Shown: positions 1-9,364, counted from the stretch's first letter. The stretch: DNA of 64,000 bases from Vibrio japonicus (GCF_024582835.1 NZ_CP102097.1:620001-684000), one strand, 5' to 3'. A program made the numbers and translations. The notes: generated by a model from the letters alone, not told the origin.

Positions 1-1
1 C

Positions 2-1030
2 AACCTAACTTACGGTGTTGATGGTTTTCTTGATCGCTTCGATAGCGACAATGCGATTTATAATCAGGTAACAACGGAAAACACAGGTGGCTTAATCAAC
101 AACATTGATCGTATTGAAGGGCGCTACCCAGGGGTCGACACCGATGCATTTGCTGGTTTCATTCAAGCAGAATACGCATTAACGGAAGATTGGATCATTC
201 AAGGTGGATACCGTCACCAATATCTGAACACTGAAATTTCAGACTTTAAGAAAAACAGCAGCTCAGATTTTGTTCCAGGTGGCGAAACTGACTATTCTGA
301 GAATCTGTTTAACATCGGTACTATCTACCACCTAACCTCATCGTCACAGGTTTGGGCAAACTTCTCTCAAGGCTTCGACCTAGCAAACCCTGCGAAATAT
401 TACGGGAAAGACGCTTCTGTCAATGTGAATGACACCACGCTTGAAGGTATTAAGACGGATAGCTATGAGATCGGTTACCGCAGCGACTGGGAAAAGGTTT
501 CCCTGCAAACAGCGGCTTACTATTCCTACTCTGATGGCGCGATTGAATACGAAGATGATCAAACCATTAAGGGTGTGTCTGACTCAAAACGTTTTTACGG
601 TTTAGAAGGTGAATTAAGCTATTGGGCAACGGACAACTTACTATTGGGTACATCTGGCCACTATGTGGTTTCCGACGTAAAAGGAGACTCAGGTTGGGAA
701 GACTACGAAGCAATGCAAGCCAGTACTTCCAAAGCAAGCGCTTGGGTTGGTTGGTATGAGTACGATTACAACGTAAAGCTGCAAAGCCTAACCACATTCG
801 ACTATACCGATGCTGACGATCGTAAGCTCAATGGATACACCGTCGTTGATTTTGTCGGTAATTATCAGTTGCCAATCGGTAGCCTTGGCTTTGGTATTAA
901 GAACCTTCTGAACGAAGACTACCTGACCACATGGAGTCAGCGTGCGCTATACTGGTACGGCGATTCTCCAATCTTCGAATACAAAGGTCGTGGCAGAACC
1001 TACTCCCTAAACTATCAAGTTAAGTTCTAA
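2..1030 (+). CDS. iutA: TonB-dependent ferric siderophore receptor, IutA-like (5' truncated by window)
   Basis: The reading frame is open from the window edge, so only the last 342 residues of an outer-membrane receptor are present. They cover the C-terminal half of a 22-strand TonB-dependent barrel and end in the usual terminal aromatic (VKF). The segments GGLINNIDRIEGRYPG, FSQGFDLANPAKYYG and the end YKGRGRTYSLNYQVKF closely resemble the ferric aerobactin receptor IutA of enterobacteria as I remember it. It would import a hydroxamate/citrate siderophore using TonB energy. No siderophore synthesis gene is visible, so it may serve for xenosiderophore uptake. The ligand is inferred from family resemblance only; the plug domain and any Fur site lie outside the window. 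Confidence 0.85.
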   Translation, partial: NLTYGVDGFLDRFDSDNAIYNQVTTENTGGLINNIDRIEGRYPGVDTDAFAGFIQAEYALTEDWIIQGGYRHQYLNTEISDFKKNSSSDFVPGGETDYSENLFNIGTIYHLTSSSQVWANFSQGFDLANPAKYYGKDASVNVNDTTLEGIKTDSYEIGYRSDWEKVSLQTAAYYSYSDGAIEYEDDQTIKGVSDSKRFYGLEGELSYWATDNLLLGTSGHYVVSDVKGDSGWEDYEAMQASTSKASAWVGWYEYDYNVKLQSLTTFDYTDADDRKLNGYTVVDFVGNYQLPIGSLGFGIKNLLNEDYLTTWSQRALYWYGDSPIFEYKGRGRTYSLNYQVKF

Positions 1031-1072
1031 GCGAATTGCATTTAGGGCGACCAAGTTAATAGTGACTACTTT

Positions 1073-1106
1073 GGCAGCAATCATGAATGGGTTCCTGATT
1101 GCTGCC
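1073..1106 (+). terminator. Hairpin after the siderophore receptor
   Basis: A perfect 11-bp inverted repeat (GGCAGCAATCA / TGATTGCTGCC) with a 12-base loop lies 43 bases after the receptor stop codon. The following sequence is T-rich but has no uninterrupted T run, so it is probably a terminator of moderate strength. Confidence 0.55.
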
Positions 1107-1246
1107 GTATCTGCTTTATGTTTTCTATAAAACACTCGCCTATTCGGTTGGTTTCGATACAATCGATAAGTTAGTTACCAAAGTTGTTGCAGGTCGAAGG
1201 GTTTCTATCTCGCTTTGGTGACTCATCCTTCATTTGGAGAAACACC

Positions 1247-1786
1247 ATGAATAAAGGTCTGACTATTCGAGCATTAGAGCGCTCAGATCTACGTTTTATC
1301 CATGACCTCAACAACAATCGCAATATTATGACTTACTGGTTTGAAGAACCGTATGAGTCATACGATGAGTTGGAAGAGCTATACCAAAAGCACATCCATG
1401 ATGACGCAGAGCGTCGTTTCGTGGTGGAAAATGAAAACAAAGAGCTGATTGGTCTGGTCGAACTTATCGAGATTAACTACATCCACCGCAGTGCTGAGTT
1501 TCAGATCATCATTGCGCCAGATCACCAAGGTAAAGGCTACTCAAAAGAAGTCGTGCATCGTGCGCTGGACTACTCGTTCTCTATCCTGAACCTACATAAA
1601 ATCTATTTGCTGGTTGCACTTGATAACGAAAAGGCCATTCACCTCTACAAGAAGTGTGGCTTTATCGAAGAAGGGCATTTGGTCGCGGAATACTTCATTA
1701 ATGGCCGCTACCGAGACGTAAAACGCATGTACATTTTGCAGCATCAGTACTCGCAGCAAAACAGTATCAATAAAAACGAACGCTAA
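1247..1786 (+). CDS. speG: Spermidine N1-acetyltransferase SpeG
   Basis: GNAT-fold enzyme of 179 residues that acetylates spermidine or spermine with acetyl-CoA, controlling polyamine levels in the cytoplasm. The acetyl-CoA pyrophosphate loop is HQGKGY at residues 93-98, and the N-terminal polyamine-binding region RALERSDLRFIHDLNNN matches SpeG closely. The start was placed at ATG 1247, six bases after GGAGA at 1236-1240; the frame is open 63 bases further upstream but that stretch has no family similarity. It stands alone between a receptor and a heat-shock gene. The Vibrio cholerae orthologue is an allosteric dodecamer, and the sequence here is near-identical over long blocks, so the assignment is firm. 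Confidence 0.95.
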   Translation: MNKGLTIRALERSDLRFIHDLNNNRNIMTYWFEEPYESYDELEELYQKHIHDDAERRFVVENENKELIGLVELIEINYIHRSAEFQIIIAPDHQGKGYSKEVVHRALDYSFSILNLHKIYLLVALDNEKAIHLYKKCGFIEEGHLVAEYFINGRYRDVKRMYILQHQYSQQNSINKNER

Positions 1787-1897
1787 TACTGACTAATCAT
1801 TGACCAGCATCAAACAAAGTCCAATTTATAAAATTCTCTTGTTCAAGCCAAACTAAACTTCTAATGAGCAGTAGTGAATGGCTCTAAGGAGATGAAT

Positions 1898-2320
1898 ATG
1901 AGCTTGGTACCCAGAGATAATTGGACTGATTTCAGCCGCTTCTTTGATCACGCTTTTCCTACCCTACGCTCGAGATTTGAAACGGACAGTTTTTCTCCCC
2001 GTGTTGATATTGTCGAGAAAGATGAGAGCTTCGAAATCCGAGCAGATTTGCCGGGAGTGAAAAAAGAAGACATTGCGTTGAAATGCCAGCAAGGCGTGTT
2101 GTCAATCGAAGCCAGTATGGAGAGCAGTAAAGAAACTGAAAAAGAAGGGAAAGTGATTCATAGCGAGCGTTACAGTGGGAAAATGTCTCGTAGTTTTGAC
2201 TTAGGTGCGAGTATAAAAGTCAACGAGATCAGTGCCGAGTTCAAAGATGGCGTGCTAACCGTCATTGTGCCTAAGAGTGAGGCACCGCCTTCAGAACAAC
2301 ACCAAATCCCAGTGAGATAA
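1898..2320 (+). CDS. Small heat-shock protein, Hsp20/alpha-crystallin family
   Basis: Cytoplasmic ATP-independent holdase of 140 residues. The alpha-crystallin domain runs from about residue 35 (SPRVDIVEKDESFEIRADLPG) to about 125, with the hallmark DGVLTVIVPK near its end and a short polar C-terminal tail. The start is ATG 1898, six bases after AGGAG at 1887-1891; a GTG in frame at 1874 would add eight residues with no good ribosome-binding site. The A-x-x-x-n-G-v-L signature is present. I see no convincing sigma-32 promoter in the 110 bases upstream. It is monocistronic and followed by a strong terminator. Confidence 0.92.
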   Translation: MSLVPRDNWTDFSRFFDHAFPTLRSRFETDSFSPRVDIVEKDESFEIRADLPGVKKEDIALKCQQGVLSIEASMESSKETEKEGKVIHSERYSGKMSRSFDLGASIKVNEISAEFKDGVLTVIVPKSEAPPSEQHQIPVR

Positions 2321-2340
2321 TTCTCATATGATAATGCCTA

Positions 2341-2374
2341 AGCCCCTAACTACTATGAATAATAGTTAGGGGCT
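2341..2374 (+). terminator. Rho-independent terminator after hsp20
   Basis: Perfect 12-bp stem (AGCCCCTAACTA / TAGTTAGGGGCT) with a 10-base loop, followed by TTTTCTT. It lies 20 bases after the hsp20 stop and ahead of the convergent dioxygenase gene. Confidence 0.9.
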
Positions 2375-2420
2375 TTTCTTAGTGACTAGTATTAGCGGTT
2401 GGCTTGGGTTAGCGGTTTAC

Positions 2421-3242
2421 TCAGTAGAACATAAACGAGCGCATCGAAACTGAACCCAAATCAATCCCTTCCGCCAGAGTAATCATCTCATCTCGATCAT
2501 CCGACGCACCGGCAATCGTTAACGCTGGCGAGTAGTGCTCCAAGGTTGGATTAGACATCTTCATCAAGCTTCCCATCGAATTCAAATCAGCCAGCGAGCT
2601 AAAGTTACGTTCATTCAACTTATGAGCAAAGTAAGCATCAAACTCCAGTGCCCAATCATGATCCTGACCATCGAACCTCAACTGACGCAAGTTATGGACT
2701 ATGTTCCCTGAACCCAAGATCAGCACGCCACGATCTCTTAGCTCTGACAGCACTTTACCCATCGCCAGATGCCATTGCATATCACGTGTTACATCAACAG
2801 ACAGTTGAAATACTGGCACATCAGCATTGGGATACATGGACTGCAACAACGCCCAAGCACCGTGGTCCAAGCCCCAAGCGTCATCAGTATTGCTGTTGAA
2901 GTCGCTTAGCATGTTTGCCACTTCTCCAGCTAATTTAGGATCACCTTTAGCGGGATATTTCTGCTGGTACAGCGCTTCCGGAAAGCCGTAAAAGTCGTGG
3001 ATAGTACGCGGGTTGGCAGAAACATCCACCAGCGTTGAGCCAGAAGTCATCCAGTGCGCAGACACAACCAGAATCGCTTTAGGCCTAGGCAGTGTTCTAC
3101 CTAGCTCTGACCACATTGCGCGATAAGCGTTATCTTCAATGATGTTCATTGGCGAGCCATGACCAAGAAACACCAACGGCATACGCGCTGATAACGGCAA
3201 ACGCTCTTTCAATTGTTGTAAAGCAGATAAACTCACACTCAA
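2421..3242 (-). CDS. ygiD: LigB-type extradiol ring-cleavage dioxygenase, YgiD/DODA family
   Basis: Class III extradiol dioxygenase of 273 residues, related to E. coli YgiD (4,5-DOPA dioxygenase). Conserved metal and active-site motifs are present in order: FLGHGSPMN near residue 26, VSAHW near 60, DHGAWALL near 126 and GSGNIVHNLRQL near 178. The family opens catechol-type rings at a non-haem iron or zinc site; the natural substrate is usually unknown. The gene stands alone with an ATG start. It is convergent with hsp20 and shares the terminator between them. Confidence 0.88.
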   Translation of the reverse strand: MSVSLSALQQLKERLPLSARMPLVFLGHGSPMNIIEDNAYRAMWSELGRTLPRPKAILVVSAHWMTSGSTLVDVSANPRTIHDFYGFPEALYQQKYPAKGDPKLAGEVANMLSDFNSNTDDAWGLDHGAWALLQSMYPNADVPVFQLSVDVTRDMQWHLAMGKVLSELRDRGVLILGSGNIVHNLRQLRFDGQDHDWALEFDAYFAHKLNERNFSSLADLNSMGSLMKMSNPTLEHYSPALTIAGASDDRDEMITLAEGIDLGSVSMRSFMFY

Positions 3243-3535
3243 TTCCTTAGTTTATGGCCGTATAACAATTAACTTTGATTAAGCTAACCGCTATCGCAAA
3301 TTTCGTATGTGAAGAGTATGCGCTCGCGCATCATTCAACACAATGGAGATTATATGGAATCATATTGAACAAAATGTTCTCAATACTTCAATGCCAACTT
3401 GAGTTACGAACTACACTAACTACCTTTCCATTCACGAAATACCACGTAAAGTCCGCCTAACCTCGCTTACCTCACTGAATTAAATACCGAATATTTATAC
3501 AATAACCACTTGTATAAACAGTGAAGAATTTTTGC

Positions 3536-4321
3536 ATGGGAAACGCACTTTCAAAGGAATGGAAATCGGTCAAATACGTTCTGACCGACGTTGATGACAC
3601 ACTGACTTGGCACGGAAAGCTGCCACCAGAAACGCTGCTCGCATTAAACAAACTCCAGCAACACAATATTCAAGTTATCGCCGTCACCGGAGCGTGTGCG
3701 GGTTGGTGCGATCACATCGCGCAGCTTTGGCCAGTCAATGCGGTATTGGGTGAAAATGGCGCGTTTATCATGGAGAAAAGCGCATCTGGGTTAACACTCA
3801 AGTCCGGTGTCGACCTAGCGTTTATGCGTCAGCAGCAAGAGAAACTCAAAGCGTCCGTCGAATCGATTCTAGAACACTATCCCGACGTCGACCTGACATT
3901 GGATCAAGCCTATCGCCTGTGTGAAGTCGCGATTGATATAGGCCAGAACCGTGCGCCACTGGCGAGCAATATCGTCCAAGCCATCGTAAGTCAAATCCAT
4001 GAGTTAGGTGCACACGCCACCGCCAGTTCAATCCATATTAACGCTTGGTACGGCGAGCATTCAAAGAAACTGACTTCGCTTGGCTATCTGGCGGAGAAAG
4101 GCTTATCGGAGCAACAAATACTGGCGCAATGTTGCTACGTTGGCGACTCGCTTAATGACCAACAAATGTTTGAGACACTCCCACTCACTATCGGGGTTAA
4201 GAACATAGAGAACTATTGGCAGCAGTTACAACACAAGCCGTCACTGGTAATGACTCAACCTGGCGGCTATGGATTTGCAGAATTTGTCGATCAGCTTATC
4301 GCCCTTAAGCACGGCGAATAA
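3536..4321 (+). CDS. HAD-superfamily (IIB) hydrolase
   Basis: Haloacid dehalogenase-type phosphatase of about 261 residues. Motif I is LTDVDDTLTW (nucleophile and acid aspartates, DxD), motif II is the VTGA turn, motif III a lysine in HSKKLTSLGY, and motif IV is YVGDSLNDQQMF. A C2-type cap lies between motifs II and III, as in Cof and mannosyl-3-phosphoglycerate phosphatase relatives. The substrate cannot be told from sequence. The start was set at ATG 3536; an in-frame GTG at 3521 would add five residues. It is convergent with the phosphonate-type transporter operon and unrelated to it in strand and spacing. Confidence 0.85.
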   Translation: MGNALSKEWKSVKYVLTDVDDTLTWHGKLPPETLLALNKLQQHNIQVIAVTGACAGWCDHIAQLWPVNAVLGENGAFIMEKSASGLTLKSGVDLAFMRQQQEKLKASVESILEHYPDVDLTLDQAYRLCEVAIDIGQNRAPLASNIVQAIVSQIHELGAHATASSIHINAWYGEHSKKLTSLGYLAEKGLSEQQILAQCCYVGDSLNDQQMFETLPLTIGVKNIENYWQQLQHKPSLVMTQPGGYGFAEFVDQLIALKHGE

Positions 4322-4349
4322 GGTCAACTTTGCCGAGCCCAAAATAATA

Positions 4350-4383
4350 ATTCCCGACTACGATGGAACTCGCAGTCGGGAAT
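4350..4383 (-). terminator. Terminator of the phn-like transporter operon
   Basis: Stem ATTCCCGACT / AGTCGGGAAT with an interior loop, lying between the HAD gene and the last permease gene. On the minus strand it is followed by TTATTATTTTGG. It may serve both convergent units. Confidence 0.7.
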
Positions 4384-4438
4384 AACAGAACTTAACCTAA
4401 GGACTCAAGAAAGGAAAAGTTCCGATTCTTAAAACGAT

Positions 4439-5242
4439 TTAAATAAGTTTCTTACGGATATGTACGACGAGCGCTTCAGCAACGATCACCACCGCAAAAA
4501 TACTGACCAGTACCATCGACACTTTCTGCCACTCGAATAGGTTTTGCGCGTCGTTAAGCACCACGCCGATACCACCCGCGCCCACCAAACCTAATACTGC
4601 TGACTCACGTACGTTGATGTCCCAACGGAACAACACAATAGAGTAAAACGCTGGCATCACTTGCGGCCAGTAACCTTTCAATAGAATACTTGCCCAAGAA
4701 GCGCCCGTTGCACGCAGTGCTTCGATTGTTCCCATGTTCGCCTCGGCGATGGCTTCTGCAAGCAGTTTACCGACGAAGCCGACACTGCGCACCGCGATAG
4801 CCATGATCCCTGCCAATACACCCGGTCCAAACAGCGCAATAAACAATAGCGCCCAAACTAGTGAGTTAACCGAACGCGATGACACCAAGAAGAACTGAGC
4901 GATCCAGTTTAAGGTTTTGCTTGGGGTAATGTTTGGTGCATTCAGTAATGCCAAAGGAATCGCAAAAACCAGTGTAAACAGCGTCCCTAACGTCGCAATG
5001 TGTAAGGTTTCAATCAGCGCGGCGTGAATGGTTTCTGGGTAGAAAGCGTAATCCATTGGCACCATACGCTGGAACATATCGGCAAATTGAGCTGGCGCGT
5101 CATACAAGAACTCCGGAATCACCTCTACCGTTTGCCATGACCATACAATCGCAGAGACCATACACAAGTACACCGCGTAGCGAGCCATGCGCTCACTAAA
5201 AGTAAATCGCTGCCATTCTTTATCAATTGAAGCTGTCGTCAT
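4439..5242 (-). CDS. phnE: PhnE-like ABC transporter permease (second copy)
   Basis: Integral inner-membrane permease of 267 residues, last gene of the operon. A cytoplasmic N-terminus is followed by about six hydrophobic helices. The ATPase-coupling EAA loop is visible as AEANMGTIEALRATGAS around residues 166-182, followed by the family-typical DINVRESAVLGLVGAGGIG. Its ATG overlaps the TGA of the preceding permease (TGATG), which indicates translational coupling. With its neighbour it should form the heterodimeric channel of a phosphonate/phosphate-ester importer. No C-P lyase genes are nearby, so true phosphonate use is not established. Confidence 0.9.
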   Translation of the reverse strand: MTTASIDKEWQRFTFSERMARYAVYLCMVSAIVWSWQTVEVIPEFLYDAPAQFADMFQRMVPMDYAFYPETIHAALIETLHIATLGTLFTLVFAIPLALLNAPNITPSKTLNWIAQFFLVSSRSVNSLVWALLFIALFGPGVLAGIMAIAVRSVGFVGKLLAEAIAEANMGTIEALRATGASWASILLKGYWPQVMPAFYSIVLFRWDINVRESAVLGLVGAGGIGVVLNDAQNLFEWQKVSMVLVSIFAVVIVAEALVVHIRKKLI

Positions 5243-6033
5243 CAGAAGATTCTCCTTACTACATTAGACAAAAACTCCCCGACCAGAATCAGCGCAATAA
5301 TGGTGATCAAAATCGCCGCAACAAAGTCGTAGTCGAAACGTTGGAAAGCTGAAAACAGAGTACCGCCCAAACCACCAGCACCAACGATACCCACCATGGT
5401 TGAGTTGCGTAGGTTCGAATCGAGCTGGTAGCTGGCGAAGCCGATAAAACGGGTAAAGACCTGCGGCATGACGGCGTAAAGGATGACGCTGACAAAACTT
5501 GCGCCAGTCGCTCGAATCGCCTCTACTGGTTTGAATGAGATCTCTTCAATCGCCTCGGCAAACAGCTTGGCGATAAAACCAATCGACGCAAAAATTAGCG
5601 TCAATATCCCCGCTAAAGCACCAAAGCCAACCGCTTTCACAAACAGAATCGCGATGATGACCGGATGAAACGAGCGACATAACGCGATAAAGCCACGAAC
5701 AGGCGTTGAGATGATTGACGGCATCATGTTTCGAGCCGCGAGCAATCCCAAGAACAGCGAAATAACGATGCCGAAAAAGCTCGAAATAATCGCGATCTGC
5801 AAGCTTTCCGCCAAACCGCCCAGCAGCAGATTGGTACGCGAGAAATCCGGCGGGAACATTCGCGCCAGTAAGCGCTCGCTCTCCACCAAACCAATCATTA
5901 AACGGTCAAACGTCAGCCCTAGCGTCGATAAGCTGTAAAACAGATACACGATGACTGCGGCGAAACCGACTCGCGTTGCCCATGACGCTTTAAACGGGTT
6001 TTCTACTTTGCCATCGGCAGTTAATCCAGCCAT
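5242..6033 (-). CDS. phnE: PhnE-like ABC transporter permease (first copy)
   Basis: Inner-membrane permease of 263 residues, paralogous to the gene that follows. The EAA loop reads [16 protein letters not shown], and the segment [20 protein letters not shown] near residue 205 is diagnostic of PhnE-type permeases. Its start overlaps the end of the ATPase gene by 13 bases. Two different PhnE paralogues beside one PhnC and one PhnD is a known arrangement for phosphonate/phosphite-type importers. Substrate is inferred only from family. Confidence 0.9.
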   Translation of the reverse strand: MAGLTADGKVENPFKASWATRVGFAAVIVYLFYSLSTLGLTFDRLMIGLVESERLLARMFPPDFSRTNLLLGGLAESLQIAIISSFFGIVISLFLGLLAARNMMPSIISTPVRGFIALCRSFHPVIIAILFVKAVGFGALAGILTLIFASIGFIAKLFAEAIEEISFKPVEAIRATGASFVSVILYAVMPQVFTRFIGFASYQLDSNLRNSTMVGIVGAGGLGGTLFSAFQRFDYDFVAAILITIIALILVGEFLSNVVRRIF

Positions 6034-6791
6034 GACTCACCCCCGTAGATGACCTTAAGATCGTCTTCTGTAATGCCTTCTGGACTGCCGTCGTAGTGCA
6101 CCTTTCCGTTACACATGCCGATAATGCGAGTAGCAAAACGCTTAGCGAGATTCACATCGTGGATGTTGACCAGCACAGGGATTTGCTTCTGCTTGGCGAA
6201 CGTTTCCATTAGCTCCATGATTTCCACTGCGGTTTTCGGGTCGAGTGACGAAGTCGGCTCATCCGCCAATAGGATGTATGGGTCTTGCATGACCGCACGG
6301 GCGATACCCACACGCTGTCTCTGACCACCTGACAAGCTATCCGCGCGCTGATTGGCAAAGTCCTGCAAACCAACGAACTCTAGTAGTTCAAAGGCTTTTT
6401 TCAGATCTTCCTGTGAATAGTTCCTGCGCCATGCATTCCAAGCACTCATGTAACCTAAGCGACCGCTGAGCACGTTTTCGATCACCGTTAAACGCTCTAC
6501 TAAGTTGTACTCTTGGAAAACCATACCAATGTGGCGACGCTGCTTACGCAAAGCTTGACCTTGCAGTTTGGTTAGGTCTTCGCCTTCAAAAATGATCTCG
6601 CCGCTGCTTGGGTCGTTAAGGCGGTTGATACAACGCAGTAAAGTACTTTTACCTGTACCTGAAGGGCCAATGATGGCGATGATGCCCGGCTTATCAATGT
6701 TGATATCAATGCCTTTAAGGATTGGCTTGCCTGCCACGTACTCGTGAAATAGGTTGTTTATCTTTATTCCGTCATAGCTTGCTACGGCCAT
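6021..6791 (-). CDS. phnC: PhnC-like phosphonate/phosphate-ester ABC transporter ATPase
   Basis: ATP-binding subunit of 256 residues that powers the two permeases on the cytoplasmic side. Walker A is GPSGTGKST near residue 43, the Q-loop MVFQEYNLV near 90, the ABC signature [14 protein letters not shown] near 153, and Walker [13 protein letters not shown] near 173. The segment [16 protein letters not shown] is typical of PhnC proteins. It lies second in the operon, 87 bases after the binding-protein gene, and overlaps the first permease. Confidence 0.93.
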   Translation of the reverse strand: MAVASYDGIKINNLFHEYVAGKPILKGIDINIDKPGIIAIIGPSGTGKSTLLRCINRLNDPSSGEIIFEGEDLTKLQGQALRKQRRHIGMVFQEYNLVERLTVIENVLSGRLGYMSAWNAWRRNYSQEDLKKAFELLEFVGLQDFANQRADSLSGGQRQRVGIARAVMQDPYILLADEPTSSLDPKTAVEIMELMETFAKQKQIPVLVNIHDVNLAKRFATRIIGMCNGKVHYDGSPEGITEDDLKVIYGGESWLD

Positions 6792-6878
6792 ACAACTGTT
6801 CCTTGTAATAAATTTGGGGTGTACAGTGCCCTACTCGTGAGAGCACTGTACGAATTGACGTTGAAAGTTAAGTAGGGA

Positions 6879-7919
6879 TTACTGGCTTTTCGCCTGCTTT
6901 GCTAGCTCGTCTGCTTTTTGCTTTGCGCGCTTAGCGGCGTCTTTCTCAGCTAACTTTTTCAGACCCGCTTTGGTGTAAGCAGTACCGGTTGCGTGCGCGA
7001 TATCGCGAATCACAGCCCAGTCTTCTTTGTAGGTAATTGGAGAGAAACGGTCTGCGCCTTTAAACGCTGCGCTCATTTCTGGTGTGAAACGGTAGCTAAA
7101 GAACGCTTCGTTGATCTTGTCGACCAACTCCGGTTTTAGGTTGTAAGCGTAACCAAACGCCGAGGTAGGGAAGCGTGGACTACGGTAGATGATTTTCAGG
7201 TCTTCGCCGTCAACACGACCTGCTGCAACCATGCGATCATAAACATCCGATGCAACTGGAGCCGCATCGTAGTCGCCGTTGTAAACGCCAAGGATTGATT
7301 GGTCATGTTTGCCTGAATACAACACTTTGTAGTCTTCATCAGGAACAAGGCCTTGATCTGGGAATAGAGCACGCGGTGCAAGGTTGCCAGAGTTGGATGA
7401 TGCAGAAGTGTGGGCAACACGTTTGCCTTTTAGATCCGCCATAGAATCAATGCCGCTGTCTTTACGCACGATGGTGATCAGATTGTAACCTTGGAAGCCT
7501 TTCTCATCGCCTTTTACCGCGATAGGCACATAACCCGCTAGGTTAACCGCGTAGCCCGTTGGGCCGGTCGAGAAACCTGCCACGTGAAGACGACCAGAAC
7601 GCATCGCTTCTACTTGAGCCGAGTTTGAGTGTACCGTGTAGTAAATCACTTTCTTGCCCGTGACTTTGCTCAGGTGCGCCTGAAAATCAGCAAACGCATC
7701 TTTGTAGAGCGCAGGATCTTCCACTGGCGTATAGGTAAACACGAGAGTACTTGGATCGATCCATTCCGCAGAATCTTTTGGTGAATCCGCAACTAAGTCG
7801 TTGTTCTCATCGCAGTAGCGTTCATCCAAAACTCCGTGATTCGCGCAGTCATTAGCCAGTACAACTGAAGGCAGCAGCAGAGAGCCAGCGATTAACAATC
7901 CTTTTACACTGTTTTTCAT
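6879..7919 (-). CDS. phnD: PhnD-like periplasmic substrate-binding protein
   Basis: Secreted binding protein of 346 residues; a signal peptide of about 22 residues ends at VVLA. The family motifs FTYTPVEDP, YTVHSNSAQVEAMRSGRLHVAGFSTGP and VAHTSASSNSGNLAPRAL form the ligand site in PhnD/PtxB-type proteins, where a Ser-Thr-Ser cluster binds the phosphonyl or phosphoryl group. The last 26 residues are a Lys/Ala-rich tail beyond the normal domain end. It is the first gene of the transporter operon, 46 bases downstream of a near-consensus sigma-54 promoter. The ligand may be a phosphonate, or a phosphomonoester released by the adjacent GDPD; sequence alone does not decide. Confidence 0.9.
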   Translation of the reverse strand: MKNSVKGLLIAGSLLLPSVVLANDCANHGVLDERYCDENNDLVADSPKDSAEWIDPSTLVFTYTPVEDPALYKDAFADFQAHLSKVTGKKVIYYTVHSNSAQVEAMRSGRLHVAGFSTGPTGYAVNLAGYVPIAVKGDEKGFQGYNLITIVRKDSGIDSMADLKGKRVAHTSASSNSGNLAPRALFPDQGLVPDEDYKVLYSGKHDQSILGVYNGDYDAAPVASDVYDRMVAAGRVDGEDLKIIYRSPRFPTSAFGYAYNLKPELVDKINEAFFSYRFTPEMSAAFKGADRFSPITYKEDWAVIRDIAHATGTAYTKAGLKKLAEKDAAKRAKQKADELAKQAKSQ

Positions 7920-7965
7920 ATTAAAACCTTACATTCACGTTATTGTATTATTCACTTTCTTACAC

Positions 7966-7981
7966 TGCAGATGCTGTGCCA
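7966..7981 (-). promoter_or_regulatory. Sigma-54 (-24/-12) promoter for the phnD-C-E-E operon
   Basis: The minus strand reads TGGCACAGCATCTGCA, with GG and GC exactly 10 bases apart. Only one base of the conserved positions differs from TGGCAC-N5-TTGCA. Transcription would start near 7955, leaving a leader of about 35 bases before phnD. Two upstream dyads and a sigma-54 activator gene in the same locus support it. Confidence 0.85.
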
Positions 7982-8042
7982 GTTTTTATTTTATTTAAAT
8001 TCAATAACTTAACAAACAATCCAATATCCCAACTTAGATTTG

Positions 8043-8056
8043 GGTCATTTATGTCC
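8043..8056. promoter_or_regulatory. Activator-binding dyad (proximal UAS of the phn operon)
   Basis: GGTCATTTATGTCC is an imperfect palindrome (GGTCAT / GGACAT) sharing the core TGGGTCATT with two other sites in this locus. Its centre is 82 bases upstream of the -12 GC of the phnD promoter, the usual range for an NtrC-family enhancer site. Assignment to the adjacent response regulator is inferred. Confidence 0.7.
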
Positions 8057-8076
8057 TGCTCAATTTTATCGGTTTG

Positions 8077-8090
8077 GGTCATTGTTGTCC
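8077..8090. promoter_or_regulatory. Activator-binding dyad (distal UAS of the phn operon)
   Basis: GGTCATTGTTGTCC repeats the proximal site with a centre-to-centre spacing of 34 bases. The flanking TTTGGGTCATT is identical in both copies, so this is also a direct repeat. Paired sites in helical register are usual for dimers of sigma-54 activators that assemble into hexamers. Confidence 0.7.
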
Positions 8091-8114
8091 TATTCAAATT
8101 TAAGGCATAAAAAA

Positions 8115-8130
8115 AGGGCCTTTCGGCCCT
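8115..8130 (-). terminator. Rho-independent terminator of the GDPD gene
   Basis: AGGGCC / GGCCCT stem with a TTTC loop, followed on the minus strand by seven T residues. It separates the GDPD transcript from the phn operon, so each needs its own promoter. Confidence 0.9.
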
Positions 8131-8152
8131 TAGCATGCAAGTTTTTAAGATC

Positions 8153-9364
8153 TTAAATATCCATGCAGTTTGCGTAGTAAGTGACGGTTGACGGCCAGTC
8201 ACTGAATACGCCCATCACGCCCACATCTTTCGCCAGCACATCAAGCACTTTCATCATGTCGCCGTCTTGGTCAATTTGCTCGCTCACGCTTTGGTAGTAC
8301 CAACCACCGCCTTGCGCCAGCGGGCCAGAACGTTCAAGCGTCCACGCGATAATGTCTAGGTCAGCTTGCTTGGCCAGCTTCGCGTACTCTGACGGAACAA
8401 TCTTCTTATCGTTATCCAGCGCCAACAACGCGTAGAGCGGTGGAGCGATGATGTTCACGCCCGCATCAGATAACGCTTTCATGTTGTCCAATGTTGCAAC
8501 AAAGCCCTCTTTCTCGTACATACGGTCATCCAAATACACCGCTTGCTTACCGAATTCAGGCGTTTTGTTGATCCAGTATTTGACGTCATCCAGATTGAAA
8601 GACTGCACATACGCCTCTTTCGCACTAAAGCCCGCTTGCTTCAGCTCATCCACCAGCTTCTGCGCGTACATCTCTTGGCTAAAGCCGTTGAATGGCATCT
8701 CAACCGCAGCAGCTTTCAGCTCTGGCGTCACTTTTACGCCGTACTTCTTAAACAGTGCCGCACTCTCGGCGTGTGTCATCAAAGTACCCGTTTGTGAATA
8801 TAGATCAGTACGCCAACCTGGAGTGCCTTGCATGTACTCTTCAACCGTGGTTGCTTTCGGGTTTGCGCCGTCCATCTTACCTTTCAGCGTCTTAAACTCA
8901 GCTAAGGTAAAATCAGACGTGCGGCACTCTACTTGTGCATCTTCGCCCGTTGCCGGATTCGCTGGTTTAAAAGGAACAGAACACTTTTTCGCAAGATCAG
9001 GGTGCGCCAAAACATCAGTCGTGGTGTGCAAGTCACTTTGCGAATGGCGACATACCAACTGCTTGTCTTTGGTAAACGTCACGTCACACTCCAACACGCC
9101 TGCACCCATCGCGATTGCCGCGAGGTAAGACTCCTTGGTGTGCTCAGGGAACTGCATCGCAGCGCCGCGGTGGCCGATAGAAAAGTCGGTACGATGAAAA
9201 GGGCCAGCACTGCAGCTTTGAAGTTTGTTTTTGAGTTCGCCGTCTTCCATGTCGTTAACCAGATACAGAGGTCGTGGGCCAACTTGCGCGGGCTCGTTGC
9301 CTGCCATAGCCAGTGAGCTGACGCCTAGCAATAGAGCGATACTACTCGTTAATATTTGCTTCAT
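8153..9364 (-). CDS. Secreted glycerophosphodiester phosphodiesterase (GlpQ-like)
   Basis: Exported enzyme of 403 residues with a signal peptide ending at SSLAMA. It is predicted to hydrolyse glycerophosphodiesters to sn-glycerol-3-phosphate plus an alcohol in the periplasm or outside the cell. The catalytic signature is [14 protein letters not shown] near residue 44, followed by the metal-binding [16 protein letters not shown] near 73, with His, Glu and Asp ligands in the GDPD pattern. It is longer than E. coli GlpQ (about 358) and contains extra segments and several cysteines. It lies between the PhnD-type transporter and a two-component system, each on the same strand, and has its own sigma-54 promoter. 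An obvious inference is that the transporter takes up a product or substrate of this enzyme. Confidence 0.9.
   Translation of the reverse strand: MKQILTSSIALLLGVSSLAMAGNEPAQVGPRPLYLVNDMEDGELKNKLQSCSAGPFHRTDFSIGHRGAAMQFPEHTKESYLAAIAMGAGVLECDVTFTKDKQLVCRHSQSDLHTTTDVLAHPDLAKKCSVPFKPANPATGEDAQVECRTSDFTLAEFKTLKGKMDGANPKATTVEEYMQGTPGWRTDLYSQTGTLMTHAESAALFKKYGVKVTPELKAAAVEMPFNGFSQEMYAQKLVDELKQAGFSAKEAYVQSFNLDDVKYWINKTPEFGKQAVYLDDRMYEKEGFVATLDNMKALSDAGVNIIAPPLYALLALDNDKKIVPSEYAKLAKQADLDIIAWTLERSGPLAQGGGWYYQSVSEQIDQDGDMMKVLDVLAKDVGVMGVFSDWPSTVTYYANCMDI

Noticed and set aside
3243..3535. 61-codon open frame at 3275-3460
   Set aside because: No ribosome-binding site and no protein-like composition; treated as intergenic.
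5405..5425. tRNA T-loop-like sequence (GGTTCGAATC)
   Set aside because: It lies within a phnE-like coding sequence, and no cloverleaf with acceptor, D and anticodon arms can be drawn around it.
8448..9128. 226-codon open frame on the plus strand
   Set aside because: It is antisense to the well-supported GDPD gene; its low-complexity composition reflects the complement of that coding sequence.
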